Assembly (NCBI GenBank): GCA_964036195.1
Contig: OZ038460.1
Coordinates: forward strand, 4,219,504-4,283,503
Source: Sphaerolaimus hirsutus
Lineage: Eukaryota > Nematoda > Chromadorea > Monhysterida > Sphaerolaimidae
Direction: 5' to 3'
DNA length: 64,000 nt
Translations under genes and position numbers: made by a program
Notes under the pieces: model-generated
Told to the model about the DNA's origin: nothing
Databases searched by the model: none
Seen by the model: only the letters and a program-made list of their open reading frames with translations
Shown here: positions 13,434 to 25,892 of the stretch, piece by piece
How the letters are laid out: each line of letters opens with the position of its first letter
Numbering within the stretch: position 1 is the stretch's first letter

Positions 13434-14640
13434 TCTCTATTTTGTTGCTTAACTGCTGGCAATTATTTTCAGAGCTAATGGAGTGTTATTTATATAAATA
13501 CATGGATGAAAGTGAGGCAACATTTCAGTGGTGAAAAATAAAAAGTATAAAAAATTTGCGCCAATTTTTTAACAGGGAAATGGGAAAAGTGAAATAACAA
13601 ACTAATATAAACTACTCCTGTGAACCTACCAATGTCGTCACTAAAACTCGAGTGAAAAACTGTCATATTTATATTTATTTCTGGGCCTAGAATTTATAAA
13701 TGAAAAGTTTCTGTGGAAAGTAGGTTAATACAGCATAGTGCAAACGCAGATGCATTCAAATAACATGCAAGCTGTCAAACCACACGTGAATTTCAATTTT
13801 CTTTATGAAAGATTTGCCGCTATTTACATTGAACATTTGCATATTAGTTATGTAAAAACGAAAATGCAAATCCATAACATATGCAAATATGAATATCAAG
13901 TTTATTAACCCAGTAATATTTTCCAAAGCCAATAAATATGCAGAAACATGCAAATTTAGAAGCTTTCCTGTCTATGTACCATTTTCCCATTCACATTTGC
14001 AATTAAAAATTTGCAAAAACCTAGAACCGGCCCCTGATTGACTTCACAAAAAACTTATGTAAACTAGGATCAGGTTTATTTTAGAATGGATGCAAACAAG
14101 GCAAAAACAGAGGGGCGCCGCGGGCGCTCAGACACTCTCACTTATTTAGCTGATTTCCACGCGCTATTTCTCCCATAAATACACTCGTTGCAGCTGTTTC
14201 ATAAAGTGCGTAACTTTTTTCGTGCTCGGGTCAAATTTTTGTACTTTGTATGGGTCGTAAAGTGTTTTGTTCGGAAATTATGGCGGGGTATTTATGGCGG
14301 TAAACATTCGCATCTGTTGTTGTTTTTTAGAAGATTTTCGCGCAGCGTAAAATTCCCGGTTTCGAAATTTTAGCAATGTGGCGTCTTTATTATTTAAATA
14401 AAACACTAATAGTTTTTCTCGCAGCTAGTGATGAAAAAGCGCCAAATTTTCGAAAGTGGCTTTACGTACAGGGAAACATGACATTTATTTCGAAATCAAC
14501 AAGCTACGCCGCAGCAATAAGCAGGAGCCAGTTCCAAATGAAGGGTGTGCTTCTAAAAGTACCGATCTACAAATTTTTCAAATTTGAGTTAGGACCATTT
14601 TTGGGGTCCCCATAAAAATGCGCTTCAAAAATATATATAA
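13434..14640. other. gene-free stretch before the gap
   Basis: AT-rich; nothing supported apart from scattered repeat fragments such as ACCGGCCCCTG near 14030 and a possible TAGTGATG end near 14425. Confidence 0.35.
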
Positions 14641-14688
14641 TATGTGGGGGGTGCGAAATTCAATTTTGAGATATGGGGGGTCGAAAAA

Positions 14689-14888
14689 NNNNNNNNNNNN
14701 NNNNNNNNNNNNNNNNNNNNNNNNNNNNNNNNNNNNNNNNNNNNNNNNNNNNNNNNNNNNNNNNNNNNNNNNNNNNNNNNNNNNNNNNNNNNNNNNNNNN
14801 NNNNNNNNNNNNNNNNNNNNNNNNNNNNNNNNNNNNNNNNNNNNNNNNNNNNNNNNNNNNNNNNNNNNNNNNNNNNNNNNNNNNNNNN
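14689..14888. other. assembly gap, 200 N
   Basis: Exactly 200 unknown bases, so the true length is probably not measured. Confidence 0.98.
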
Positions 14889-15475
14889 CTTTTTGAACAT
14901 ACTATCCTATTCTCCTGATCGAGAGAAACCCAATGAAACAAAAATGAGATCGATATCTCTCTCCGATCAAAAGTTATAGCACTTCAAACTTTCGCGTCCC
15001 ATCCATGTAAATAACCGCATGAAGGTCAATGCGTTCAAATTCAAAACTCCATATCTCGACCATTTCTCAGCCGATTTTTACCAATGAACACTTAAAATGA
15101 TCAGAAAAACCTAAAGAGTCCAGTTGTATGTTCAAATTGTCAATATGCTTTTTCATAATGATAATTTCATACAAGAGTTTGCATTATTTTCTTGTGTGGG
15201 AAATTTAAGTTAGGATACAGATAAGCTGAGCATACAACTGGACTCTTTAGGTTTTTCTGATCATTTTAAGTGTTCATTGGTAAACATCGGCTGAGAAATG
15301 GTCGAGATATGGAGTTTTGAATTTGAACGCATTGACCTTCATGCGGTTATTTACATGGATGGGACGCGAAAGTTTGAAGTGCTATAACTTTTGATCGGAG
15401 AGAGATATCGATCTCATTTTTGTTTCATTGGGTTTCTCTCGATCAGGAGAATAGGATAGTATGTTCAAAAAGCAA
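14889..15475. repeat. palindrome next to the assembly gap
   Basis: 14889-15175 and about 15195-15475 are inverse copies (for example TTTGAACATACTATCCTATT at the left and its complement at the right). The left arm runs into the 200-N gap. Confidence 0.75.
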
Positions 15476-16460
15476 ACTTTTGCGGAAATTTTGCATTTCG
15501 AAATCGGGCTAAATCGATATATAAACAAATGTGTATCTCCGATTTGACCTCAGAAATGAACTCTCCGAACATTTGTGATCATTTTAACATTTTAATGACT
15601 AAAATCGGTTCACAAATGACCGAGCTATTGATGTTCAAAGTTTGCATGTTCTTGGCGACACCCAAAAAAACGCAAATTACAGTGTTTTATAGACCCCCCC
15701 TATCTCCGGTCTGGGGGGTCGTAGAAGAAAATCGTCGGACTTGATACTAGCCCCGACCTGAAACCTTAACATATCCAAATTTCAACATTTTTCGCCAAGC
15801 GGTTCCCGAGTTATTAACGCGTGCTGACCGGCTGACCCCCCCCCAAAATGCTAACCCCAAAATCCGCTATGGTTGTACTGCAGACGCAGAGTTTACGTAT
15901 TTACGTGTACTCGATAAAAACGTGTACTCGAGTACTGCGTAAATACGTTTACGTTTTCTCTGAAACAAAGTACCCGCACTCTCCTTTACGCGTAATTTTT
16001 CTAAAGAAAACGAGTACAGAAAACGTATTTTAGGTGGGCTTTATATCAGATTTTTCACGTAGAAATGAAAAAGGAAGAAAAGGCTAAAAACTAAGGGAAA
16101 ATACATACAGTAGTCAAAATTTTGTATATAAGCACATATGTATATAGTCAAGAATAATAAAATTGGCAAAAAGTAGATGAACTAGTGAATTTGAAGGTGA
16201 TAAAAAATTGGTATGAACATTTTAATTGATTGAGTGAGTGATTGATTTCGAGCTAAGTTGGGGCAAAATTTCTCAAAAACACTCACTTTTACGTTTTGCA
16301 AAACGTATTTTACCCACATTTACTCACGAGTGAATATAAGTTTTTTACTTTGTTACTAAAAACACTTGACATTTATGTTTACTTCTAAAAAAAAGTTCAC
16401 TACTTTTAACAACTCTGTTACACTGGCGTTCTCAACGATACATGGCATTGCTCCAGTGAC

Positions 16461-17926
16461 CTGTCTTGGCTGTAGACTGGCGGCGCGCGGGAGCCCCTTG
16501 AGGCGGGTGCTGGAGCGGCGCAGCGTGGGCGCCCCGTCCACCGGGTCGGCGACGGCGACCGCGTCCGACTTGTCCCCCTTCTCCGTGCCCAGCCCGCACT
16601 CGACCGACGGCTGCGCGTGTGGCCGGTTGCGCGCAGAAAATGGTTGAGGGTCGTTTACGCGGTTTTGGTGCTAACAATAAATGGATTGAAAAAGTTCCAT
16701 AATTCCCGAATGACGTTCCGTATCTGTAAGAAATGACAGCTAAATATTCAGGAAAAAATTAGGTAATTCCTGAATTATTTACCTAACTTTTTCACTTAAT
16801 TTTTGTCAGCACATGAAAGCGTAAAAACGCTGCTTTAGCCTATGCGTTATCATATGAGCCACCCCCACCGCTGCCCGGTTTTTACGGGTTACATAATTGG
16901 CTTTGTTGCATAATTGGCTTTGTTACATAATTGGCTTTAAAAATGTTCATTTAATTATGTTGAACCGACGCTCGAGCTTGTAGGTTCACATCATGAGCTG
17001 GATATCCATATCATCAATAACATTGTCACAATAAATGATGATGCATTCAAATTTGGCTAAAAAAATTTTCCTAGTATACTCGGCGTACATGATACTCTGC
17101 CCTCGCACTGATTTATGTCTCATGTTGGAAGCGTGCCAATGCTTATTAACATGGCGACTTCCGTAAAAAGATGAAAAAAAAATAATCGATGTGATATGTT
17201 AATGAATAACATTATAACAACAATCAATTTTGTCATCTTTTAATGAAACTCGCACATGTTAACCATCGTTGGCACACTTCCAGCGGGAACCACACGTGCA
17301 GGGTGTAAAGTAACCGGAGTATATTCTGAATATTCTGAGTCAGAAATAAGTTTGGGCACTTTGCCAATTTTGAAATATCCAATACGAATCACGTACCTGC
17401 ACGGCCGCTGTGGCGGGAAAGAATGCCTGCGCAAAAAAGCGCAAGTGAAAATTGCAAAAAAATGAACATTTCTGATCACTACAGCCACACTCCACTTTTC
17501 ATGTCTTATTAGCACCCCCAGCAAAAGCCCTACACACTAGTTAAAAACGACACCAAATGTCAACTGGTTCCGATCCCAATTCAAACATTGCTGACGAGTA
17601 ACACTATTGTGTGCACATATTTACTTCACGCTGCTTTGCAACATTTTATCAACACTGGGTACAGCTTAATTTGCAACATTATTCAACACTTTTGGATTTA
17701 AAAGTTCGTCGGCTCGTCAGCAAGCATTGAATTGTGATGGGAACCAGTTGACATTCGGTGTCATTGTCAACTGTTGTGTGTAGGGCCATTCTGGCACCGA
17801 GCCAAAATTTACCTGTTTCAATAATTCATGCTTCATATTGCTTCTATCCCGTTCCATTCTTTCCTCTTCGCAGAGCATATCAGCAGCCATTCGGCGCCGC
17901 CGCACAACTTTGTTAACCACGTACAT
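16461..17926 (-). CDS. unrecognised gene, two exons, 3' part not found
   Basis: Exon 1 is 17926-17813: ATG, 38 codons, donor AAACAG|GTAAAT, phase 0. The peptide is basic then charged and probably helical (EEERMERDRSNMKHELLKQ). Exon 2 is 16610-16461: acceptor CGCGCAG|CCG, 50 codons, donor AGACAG|GTCACT, phase 0. It is GC-rich and encodes TLRRSSTRLKGLPRAASL, which contains RRSS-type kinase sites. Phases match, so the two exons plausibly belong together, but no family is recognised and no further exon or stop is seen at lower coordinates. The missing part may lie far downstream, beyond the window or near the assembly gap. Confidence 0.55.
17527..17787. mobile_element. palindromic repeat, ACACACTAGTT / GTGTGTAGGG ends
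   Basis: Arms contain GACACCAAATGTCAACTGGT and its inverse. Other copies: 5830-6117, 26142-26303, 56098-56296, 62700-62924, and one split by 28245-28477. This copy begins 26 bases beyond the exon 1 donor of the unknown minus-strand gene. Confidence 0.65.
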
Positions 17927-18673
17927 TTTTGGATTTGTTTAGATTTGGGCTTGGAAGACTGCCAATTTAAGTTTGAGTGTGATTGTATGTAGTTAATGGG
18001 ACTTGGGTGTATTTATATTTAGCTGGAAGTATATACAGCGCTATCTTTATCACATTTAATGCTTTCTTGGCCGGTCGACTTTTTCTCGCTTAGCGCCACC
18101 GGACACTTGAAAGCTGAAAGTGTTGCGGAAGTTGAAAAGAAAGGATGTAATTTAATCATGTGCCGTGACGATCCTGGAGTCCCACAATCGAGATGCGGGC
18201 GCGGTCGCGTGATAAAAATACAGCTTGACAGGCAATTTTGAGCGCGACTGCCGCAATGAAACTGTAGTTGTTAAAAGGTATTTACTTTTACTCGATAAAA
18301 GAGTATATATTTTAGATCATATATAGCCTAAAATGGCTGAAAATAAGCGAATTTTACAGTGAAAATGGGCAAAAATATATGAAAATCAGTGATTTCGAGT
18401 GAAAATTCCGGCAAATTCTCTAAAATACTCACTTTTACGTTTTCTGGGGGAAAAGTATTTTACTTATGTTTACTCTTGAGTTAAAGTAAAATAATACCTT
18501 TACGTTTTCTGTAATCGGGGCTTGATTAAAAAATAAATACTTTACGTTTACATACACTCGAAAAAAGTTAGGTACTTTTTACTTTTAAAAACTTACCGAC
18601 TGAAAAATCTGTCACTTTTTATCGCTGAGCACGTGGTTGACTGTTTTTCAAAATCACCAGGCTCATTGATTTC

Positions 18674-19547
18674 TAACGATGGCAAAAAAAGATTCGAAAA
18701 TTCAAAAATATTTTCGAATTTTCGAATTTTTTCATAATTTTCGAATTTTTATTTCACCCCTGGAAAAAACACTTAAAAATCGATTTATTTTTTAAAAAAT
18801 TCGAAAATTCGAAAATTCAAAAATTCAAAAATAGTTTTCGAATTTTTCAGGTAATTCAAGGCTACAAAACGCAGTCTTAAGTTCAGCGTGCTGAATAAAG
18901 CGACAATTGATATGCGGTGGGTCTGAAAAAGTTTCATGTAATGAAAAAAAAACATTAGAAAAACATTGAAATGGCGTCGATGGCGCAGCGTGGACGCCAT
19001 CAATACCGTTTAGGAGTGCACGGAGCCACCCGAACAAAGAACCGCGGCGCTCTACTTCCGCGTATACAAATGCCGGTTCATCCAAAAAATCGCTCGCGGG
19101 TCTTCCGAGGGGCTTTCACACAAACGTTTTTGGAAGGCATTCAGCCCCAAATGGTGCCCCCCCCTCGTTTAACCCCCTCAAAATTACCACTCTGAAAAAT
19201 ATATACCCCGGGGGTAATTCATGGAAATACGGTAATTGTTTCTACTATTTGTCATGTTAAAGTGAAGTGAAACTGTCATGTCATGCTTCATTTACAGTGA
19301 AATTAAGGTTACCTAAAAGGGGCTCCAAACATGAAAACAGTCCAAATACTGTGTTTTGAGCTTCAAATTCAATACTTTTCTAAAAAAATTCGAAAATTGC
19401 CAAAAAAGATTCGAAAATTCGAAAATTCGAAAATTAAATTCGAAATTCGAAAATTAATTTGGGAAAAAATTCGAAAATTCGAAAATTCATTTTAGAAAAA
19501 ACACTTAAAAATTTAAATACTTTTTTCTGGGAGGTTTGCCATCGTTA
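18674..19547. mobile_element. hAT-type element, TAACGATGGCAAA termini
   Basis: A perfect 13-base inverted terminal repeat with the exact 8-base duplication TTGATTTC (18666-18673 and 19548-19555). Subterminal ATTCGAAA repeats are found at both ends. No transposase is visible. Confidence 0.82.
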
Positions 19548-20140
19548 TTGATTTCTGGACTTTACCAGAGGAAAAATCATTGCTGGGTACACAGAACAGT
19601 GCGATGTGAGATGATAGAAATATTTATTTTAAAAACGGTGTGAATGCTTTGGGTACGCGAATTCTAAGCTTAAAATACCTTCTGCTTATAACCTCACGTT
19701 TTCACAAAAGAACGCGAATAAGACAGTTTTTGTGTAAAAAGCAGTCTATTGTATTTATTCAACCCAGAAACTATCCTCAAATACATATCCATACAAAAAT
19801 TAACCACCTATCCATGATACGCGCTACAAAAAAAAAGAAAAAAAACATGCTGCAAATGACACAAGCCATGCAGAGTGGGAAAATGTGCTAAACCAGTTAA
19901 TAGACTGTCTGGCTCAGTTAAGAAACACCACATCAGCGCTCGCTTCAATGAACCTTTTTTCCTATAGGATGATTTCTGTGTCTGTCAGTTTTCAAATGAG
20001 TGAAGAAGCTCTTTTTGCACACATTTACGTAATTAGTAATTAGTTACATACCTAAATAAATATTTTATTTACGCGTGCACACGCTTCGGTAGTTGTCTTT
20101 TTGTCAATTAGAACATAATACTATGCGAAATTTGTTTGAA

Positions 20141-20667
20141 TACCGTATTTCTTCTAATATAACGGCAGGCATACCTCCAAGAGGAGGGTGCCTCAAATAG
20201 GACGGCAGGCTTTCGCACGTTTTGAAGTCATGAAAACGGAAGTTGATACAATTGATACCGTATTTCTTCTAATAGAAGAGCGCCGTTTTTTTTTCGTCAA
20301 CTTTTTTACCTGCCGTTCTATTAGAGCTGCCGTTCTATTGGAGGCTGCCGTTCTATTTTCTTCACCAATTTTTTTCACAGATTTGTCATTCTAAAATAGC
20401 CTTAATTTTAATGAAGCTTGAGCAATAGTTTAATATTAGAGCATCAACTTGAGATTTAACACCTATTTGAATGCTTTGCATGTTCTCACCATCCATTTTT
20501 GATTCATTCATGTGTTTTGGAACACTCCCAACGTAACTCCTACATGCCGTTCAATTGGAGGGTGCCGTTCTATTGTTTTCGTGAGCGCAAAAATGTTCCA
20601 AAACCTGCCGTTCTATTGGAGATGCCGTTCTATTGGAGGTATGCCGTTCTATTAGAAGAAATACGTT
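20141..20667. mobile_element. TACCGTATTT-type MITE, ATAGAACGGC subfamily
   Basis: TACCGTATTTCTTCTAATAT ... CTATTAGAAGAAATACG with repeated GCCGTTCTATTGGAG units. Other members: 35575-38325 (interrupted), 45429-45886, and fragments near 21050-21170 and 56306-56392. Confidence 0.7.
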
Positions 20668-21334
20668 AGGTAATCATACTTTTCATCTCAACAATTGTTC
20701 ACCCCCCGCGCACTGCATTTCACAGCGACATCCAACCCAGTAGATGTAACTTGTCACGCAACATGACAATGAAATGAAAGTTCAAGTGTCAAGTGGAATA
20801 AATTGCAAACGAGTTTCAATTGAAAGAATGAAAATACAAAGTTGAAGTGTCAAATGAATTATAAAATAGGTATATTGCAAGCGTGTTTCGATTGCAATTA
20901 CGGTTTGCGAAAAAGTGTTTATTGTTACTTAACTGTTTACTTTTACTTAAAAAGTATGTAGGTATACTCGAGTACTGTATAAATACGTTTGCGTTGCTCG
21001 GAAAGGGGTGTGTAAATACTCGCTTTTACGTATACTATTTGAAAGTACAGTATTTCATCTAATAGAATGGCATACCTCCAATAGAAGGGTATCTCCGATA
21101 ACGGCAGGTTTTGGCACATTTTTGCGCTAGCGAAAACAATAAAACGGCACCCTCCAATTGAACGATATTTCGTGGGAAAGCTACGTTTACATTTTTTTAT
21201 GTTCATGAGTAAAAAATTTTTGAAGTAAATACTACCTCTTACGTTTTCCTGGGAAAACGTAGTTTTTAATTTTCCCGCATGGAAATAGGTACCTCTAATC
21301 TTTCTATAGACGGGCAGCGAATCAATCATTGTAC

Positions 21335-22133
21335 CAGAGTTGTTAAAATACCGGTATTTTTGGAAAGCGTAAGCGTAAGCGTAAATACACTTTCCAAATT
21401 TTGAGTGTGGATACTAAAAGCGTAAGGTATTTTTTAAATACCTAGGAAAGCGTAAAATAAAGCGTAAGCGTAAAAATTTTCAGGGAGTTTTTGCTCAGTG
21501 AATTCGTTCAAAATCAAGCTTTCAGCGACATTTTTCAGATGTCCACTTGCTAATCTGCCCTTAGATGTTGATGGCACTTAATCGACAGCACCAGTTAATT
21601 AATCTTCATTTCCAAACTCGGACTTTGTGCTGTCGATTTTTGCGATGTATTTATACATAATTCTCATAAATACTTACCGCATTTCTTCGTATAGCGTAAA
21701 CATAAGATACACTTATGTCATCTTCATTTTCGAACTCGGATGTCGTGCATTTTCGGTCACAAAATTTCTATTCTGAAGCCATTGCCATCTAAAGCGATCT
21801 CAATATTTCGCCAGACGACACAGTATAAAGGAGACATTTATATTGCAACACAATCTGTAAAATACATGTGCCGTTATTTCCAATGCATTACTGCACACAT
21901 GCACTCTTTTTTATTCAGTTTAGTTCACTTTTTTGTAGTTTTACACTTTTTACATAAGCATAAAACTGGACCATGTGAAAAACTTTTTTTACGCTTTAAG
22001 TACCCGGGTATTTCAACTGGGAAAGCGTAATAAAGCGTACGGGTATTTTATGAAAGCGTAAGCGTAAGCGTAAGTATAAATACCCATTTACCCGGGTATT
22101 TCGGGTAAGCGTAAATACGCTTTCGCAACTCTG
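21335..22133. mobile_element. hAT-type element, CAGAGTTG termini
   Basis: CAGAGTTGTTAAAATACCGG ... CAACTCTG with the exact 8-base duplication CATTGTAC (21327-21334 and 22134-22141). Subterminal AAGCGTAAGCGTAA repeats. 799 bp, no transposase. Confidence 0.85.
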
Positions 22134-22178
22134 CATTGTACATTACGTTGAGTTTTTACTTACAAAAATGTCTGTACT

Positions 22179-22640
22179 GTTATAATCGGCCGACCGCAAA
22201 GTATGCGCCAAAAATTATTTATGTCTTGGACGATAACGCGCGAGCTGGATACTTATGTATACTCGGCAGACACGATACTCTACAAACAGATAGGAGTTAT
22301 GTTTTCGGTTGGCAGACGGCCAGCCGAGAACTTATGGTAGGCGTCATGATGACGAAGTGATGGCGAGAGATGATGATGACGAAGAAAGTGATGACGTCAT
22401 GCTGAAGTGTTTCCTCCGAAAAAATGTACAGTGTAATGTCATCCGAGTATATGCACTTTCACAAAAAGAAAAATATTTAAAAAAAGAAAAAGGCGGAGTC
22501 ACGTACAAACAAGGAATGTTTTTTCTTGCCATGTTTTTTCGTTTTTTTTTGCTGCAATAATTTTACATGTATAAATGATGACGTCATGATGGAGTGTTTC
22601 CTTCAGAAAGATGCATAGCGTGCGGTCAGTCGAGTATAAC
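22179..22640. mobile_element. MITE of the TACTCGGCGGAC family
   Basis: The arms are inverted relative to 23267-23532 and contain TTATTTATGTCTTG...CGATAACGCGCG on the left and GATGACGTCATGATGGAG near the right end. Confidence 0.6.
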
Positions 22641-23266
22641 AACTGGGGATTACAGTTGGGCTGGGGCTGGTGACACACAGCACATAAGCCACTGCGAAAT
22701 GCCGGCGATAAGCCTCAGCAGTGACTTGTCTAGAACACCAGTGGTGTTCGGTTCCGGGTTGTGCTTGTGAGATTTTGCACTAACACATTCTACCACATCT
22801 TACTTATATACCGTATTCCCTCGAGATACCCCCCGGGGGTGATTGTTTCAGAGTGTACATTTTGAAGGGGGGTGGGGTTAAACCAGGGGGGTATTTTGAG
22901 GGAGGGCTTATTATTTCGCCTGATTTTTTTTTGAATTCCCAGTACTAATTGTTTGTTTTTAACGTACGCAGACATAGAAAAATGCAACATTAAGAGCCGC
23001 TGCATAAGACTCTATACATTTATCGTAACACTGTCATTGTTTTTAACATGTGTTCTGCATTGCCCTGATCGCAGACCACAGGTTTTGTCGTTTACGTTCT
23101 CTTTACAGTCAATTTTGAGGGGTATTTCGAGGATGGCTCATAAATTCATAGTGGCCGCTTTGAGGGGCGTAGGGTATTTCGGGGGGGGGGGGGGTCGGGT
23201 CCGAGGAAATACGGTATTTATGATATATTTTTTGTCATTCACGTATGGGAACAACATTTAAATTTG

Positions 23267-23532
23267 TATACTCGGCGCACCGCATGCTATGCATTTTTTC
23301 TGAAGGAACCACTCCATCATGACGTCATCATTAAAAAAAGAAAAATAATTCCAGCAAAAAAAGAAAAAACATGACAGGAAAAAACATTCCTCGTTTGTAC
23401 GCGACTCCACCGTTTTCGTTTTTTTAAATATTTTTCTTTTTGTGAAAATGCATACATAAGTATCCGGTTCGCGCGTTATCGAGCAAGACATAAATAATTT
23501 TGGGCGCATACTTTGCGGTCCGCCGAGTATAC
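23267..23532. mobile_element. MITE with GTATACTCGGCG / CGCCGAGTATAC termini
   Basis: Inverted ends GTATACTCGGCGCACCGCAT and CTTTGCGGTCCGCCGAGTAT; the interior contains GACGTCATCATT. Related copies lie at 3297-3505, 7944-8147 and 22179-22640. Confidence 0.7.
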
Positions 23533-24149
23533 TAGGTTTTTTATTTTATTTCTTTGTCTAGCTGACAGCCAACATTTCCAAAACTCAGCTAAATAAATCA
23601 GCTTACACGTAGGCTAATAGAAGTATCTAGGTTGCAAAAAACACAGGTTATAACGTAACACATTCTTTGTTTTAAAGTGTGTTCTGCATTGTCTTGATTA
23701 CAGACCGCAACTTTTGTCACTTACGTTCTCTTTACACTCAATTTGGGGGGTTGCTTATAAATTCATAGTGGCCATTTTGCGGGTGGGGGATTTCTAGGGA
23801 GTATTTCGAAAAATACGGTATTTATTACAACAGGAAATTTATTTTCGGCTCTTCCCAGCTGATATTTGCATGTGAAAAACATTAATACATAAATATCTTA
23901 ACATGCAAAGAAAACGTAAATCCATTCCATTGTGCTCGCTCATTGCGCGGATCTTTTAATTATGCTCCCCGCGATGTCGCGTGAACTGGAGTGATTTAAG
24001 ACATTTTAGCAGCTGGAAATGACACAACAAATAGCATACCGTAGTAGCTTGAACCACACTGAGTTTTCGCAGTGAGCTCAGCACAAACGAGTGTTGCAAA
24101 AACGTATCTACGTTTGACCGAAATACCCGCGTATTCGGGTATTTATACT

Positions 24150-24772
24150 TAAAGTCGGTGGACATTTCACCCTACAAAATCGGAGAGTTAGAATTCGCTC
24201 GTGAATAGAGCGAACAACGAAACTTGTGTCCCACACGGACGCTAGAAATTGAAAAAGAAAATAATATTAAAAGAAAAATGGACGTTTCGCTGCGTCCGTG
24301 CGTGCCGCGCCCTAGTTATCTACATTTTCAACGTTGCTCGTAAAGAATTTGACCGTTCAAACTACCGTTTTACCGTTCAAACTATTTACCTTTTTGGTTT
24401 TTATTTTATTTTTCATTCATTGGCTCCGTTTCAACAGAAGAGAACCTGGCAGCCGGCCAAAATTTCGAAATCCGCTATTATTATGAATAGGCTCACAATA
24501 GCTATATAACCATGTATATAAACAAAAATAGCCATTATGAAGGTGGAAAATGGCAAAGCGAAGCAAATTTTAACGATTTTTATCTAACTTTCAGTTTTCA
24601 CTCTCATTTGTATAATACGCAACTGGTAACTGGGATAAGGGCCAAGTTTTCATACGTGACCCGATCTATTCCAATGGTTAAAATATTGCGTCACAATACC
24701 TAATGCCGTCATGCACTCTCCACTGGAGAGATTGACGCAAATGTTTGTAGGGTGATACGTCTGCCGACTTTA
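24150..24772. mobile_element. 623-bp element, TAAAGTCGGTGGACATTTCA / TACGTCTGCCGACTTTA ends
   Basis: Imperfect inverted ends, and a second copy in opposite orientation at 38643-39263. Both share CCCTACAAAATCGGAGAGTT and a Pro/Arg-coding GC patch. No transposase is seen. Confidence 0.65.
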
Positions 24773-25286
24773 CGTTAACGTTTTCCAAAAATACCAGTAT
24801 TTTGACAATACTGACACAAACACTGGTAAATTGTTGGAAAAAAACACTAAAATGCAACTATCATGAACAATTCAAGTTTTATGTGGACAGTTTTGTTGAT
24901 ACCCCCGGGTAGATTACATGATGAATCACAAATGTAACCGAAAATTTGAGTCATTAAAATACGTATTGTGACTGCGCCCTGGGCACACTAACGATGGTAA
25001 AATGTCAGAAAAAGCGTTTGAATTTTTAAGTGTTTTCTAACTTTGATTTTTTTTGGAAAAGTCTATTAAAATGTTCTTTTTGATCATGAATAAAAATTCG
25101 AATTTCCGTTTGCCATATTTCGCGCACACTTGACAAACGTAACTGATAAATCTGTTCCCAACACATTTGAGTTTAACATAAAGAATTATTTTTTAAATCT
25201 ACCAACTGCGGTTAAATTAACACTCATTCTGGTGACTCAAAAGTGTTCAAATCTGATTTATCAGTTCTGGAAATTTCTGTTGCCAA

Positions 25287-25481
25287 CAGGGTTGGCAAAA
25301 TCTCAGAAAAAAATAAAAATAAAATAAAAATAAAATAGAAAATTAAAGAATAAAATAAAAATAAAATGTAAAATTGAAGAATAAAATAAAAATAAAATAC
25401 AATTTTTATAAAAATAAAATACAATTTTAATAAAAATAAAATACAATTTTAGTAAAAAGAATTTTACTAAAACCAACCCTG
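25287..25481. mobile_element. short hAT-type MITE, CAGGGTTGGC termini
   Basis: 195 bp of AT-rich AAAATAAAAT repeats between CAGGGTTGGC and CCAACCCTG. Exact duplication GTTGCCAA (25279-25286 and 25482-25489). Confidence 0.85.
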
Positions 25482-25805
25482 GTTGCCAACACGATAGATG
25501 ACAACATGACCGAATATGATTCAGTTATTGCTATGACGTATTTTCCGAATACTTGAATTATTTATTTGCTATCTATGCCGTGATTTCCTTCGTACCATTT
25601 TTCACAGTCGAAACAACAATCGGACATCCCTTTTCCATTGTTAGTGGACTTGTTTACGGGGTGCAAAATACCTTGTTTCTTGCGTGGGCATTCAATTTTC
25701 ATACAATGTTTTGTGTAAACATTGTATTTGAACGCAGCGCATTTACAAAAAAAAACAGGACGCAAATACAGCTAAATTAGGCACTGAATCAGCGCGCCCA
25801 AACCG

Positions 25806-25813
25806 TATAAAAA
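25806..25813 (+). promoter_or_regulatory. TATA box of the cysteine-rich peptide gene
   Basis: TATAAAAA lies about 80 bases upstream of the start codon, which fits a transcription start near 25836-25845 and a short 5' UTR. Confidence 0.6.
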
Positions 25814-25892
25814 TCGCCAGCGAACGAAACGTATTCAAAAACATCAAATTTTCACTCAAAACCTCCCACAAATCACCCAAAACCCGCCAAAA

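Noticed and set aside
18971..19195. GC-rich open frame that might be an exon
   Set aside because: It lies within the hAT element 18674-19547 and has no matching splice sites or known domain.
20141..20667. Regularly repeated GCCGTTCTATTGGAG units resembling an array
   Set aside because: Spacing is irregular, units occur in both orientations and are bounded by inverted TACCGTATTT ends; this is a MITE, not a CRISPR array.
25553..25780. Open frames on both strands upstream of the peptide gene (hydrophobic on plus, Cys-rich on minus)
   Set aside because: The two overlap, neither has clear splice sites or signal, and the TATA box of the peptide gene follows directly; chance cannot be excluded.
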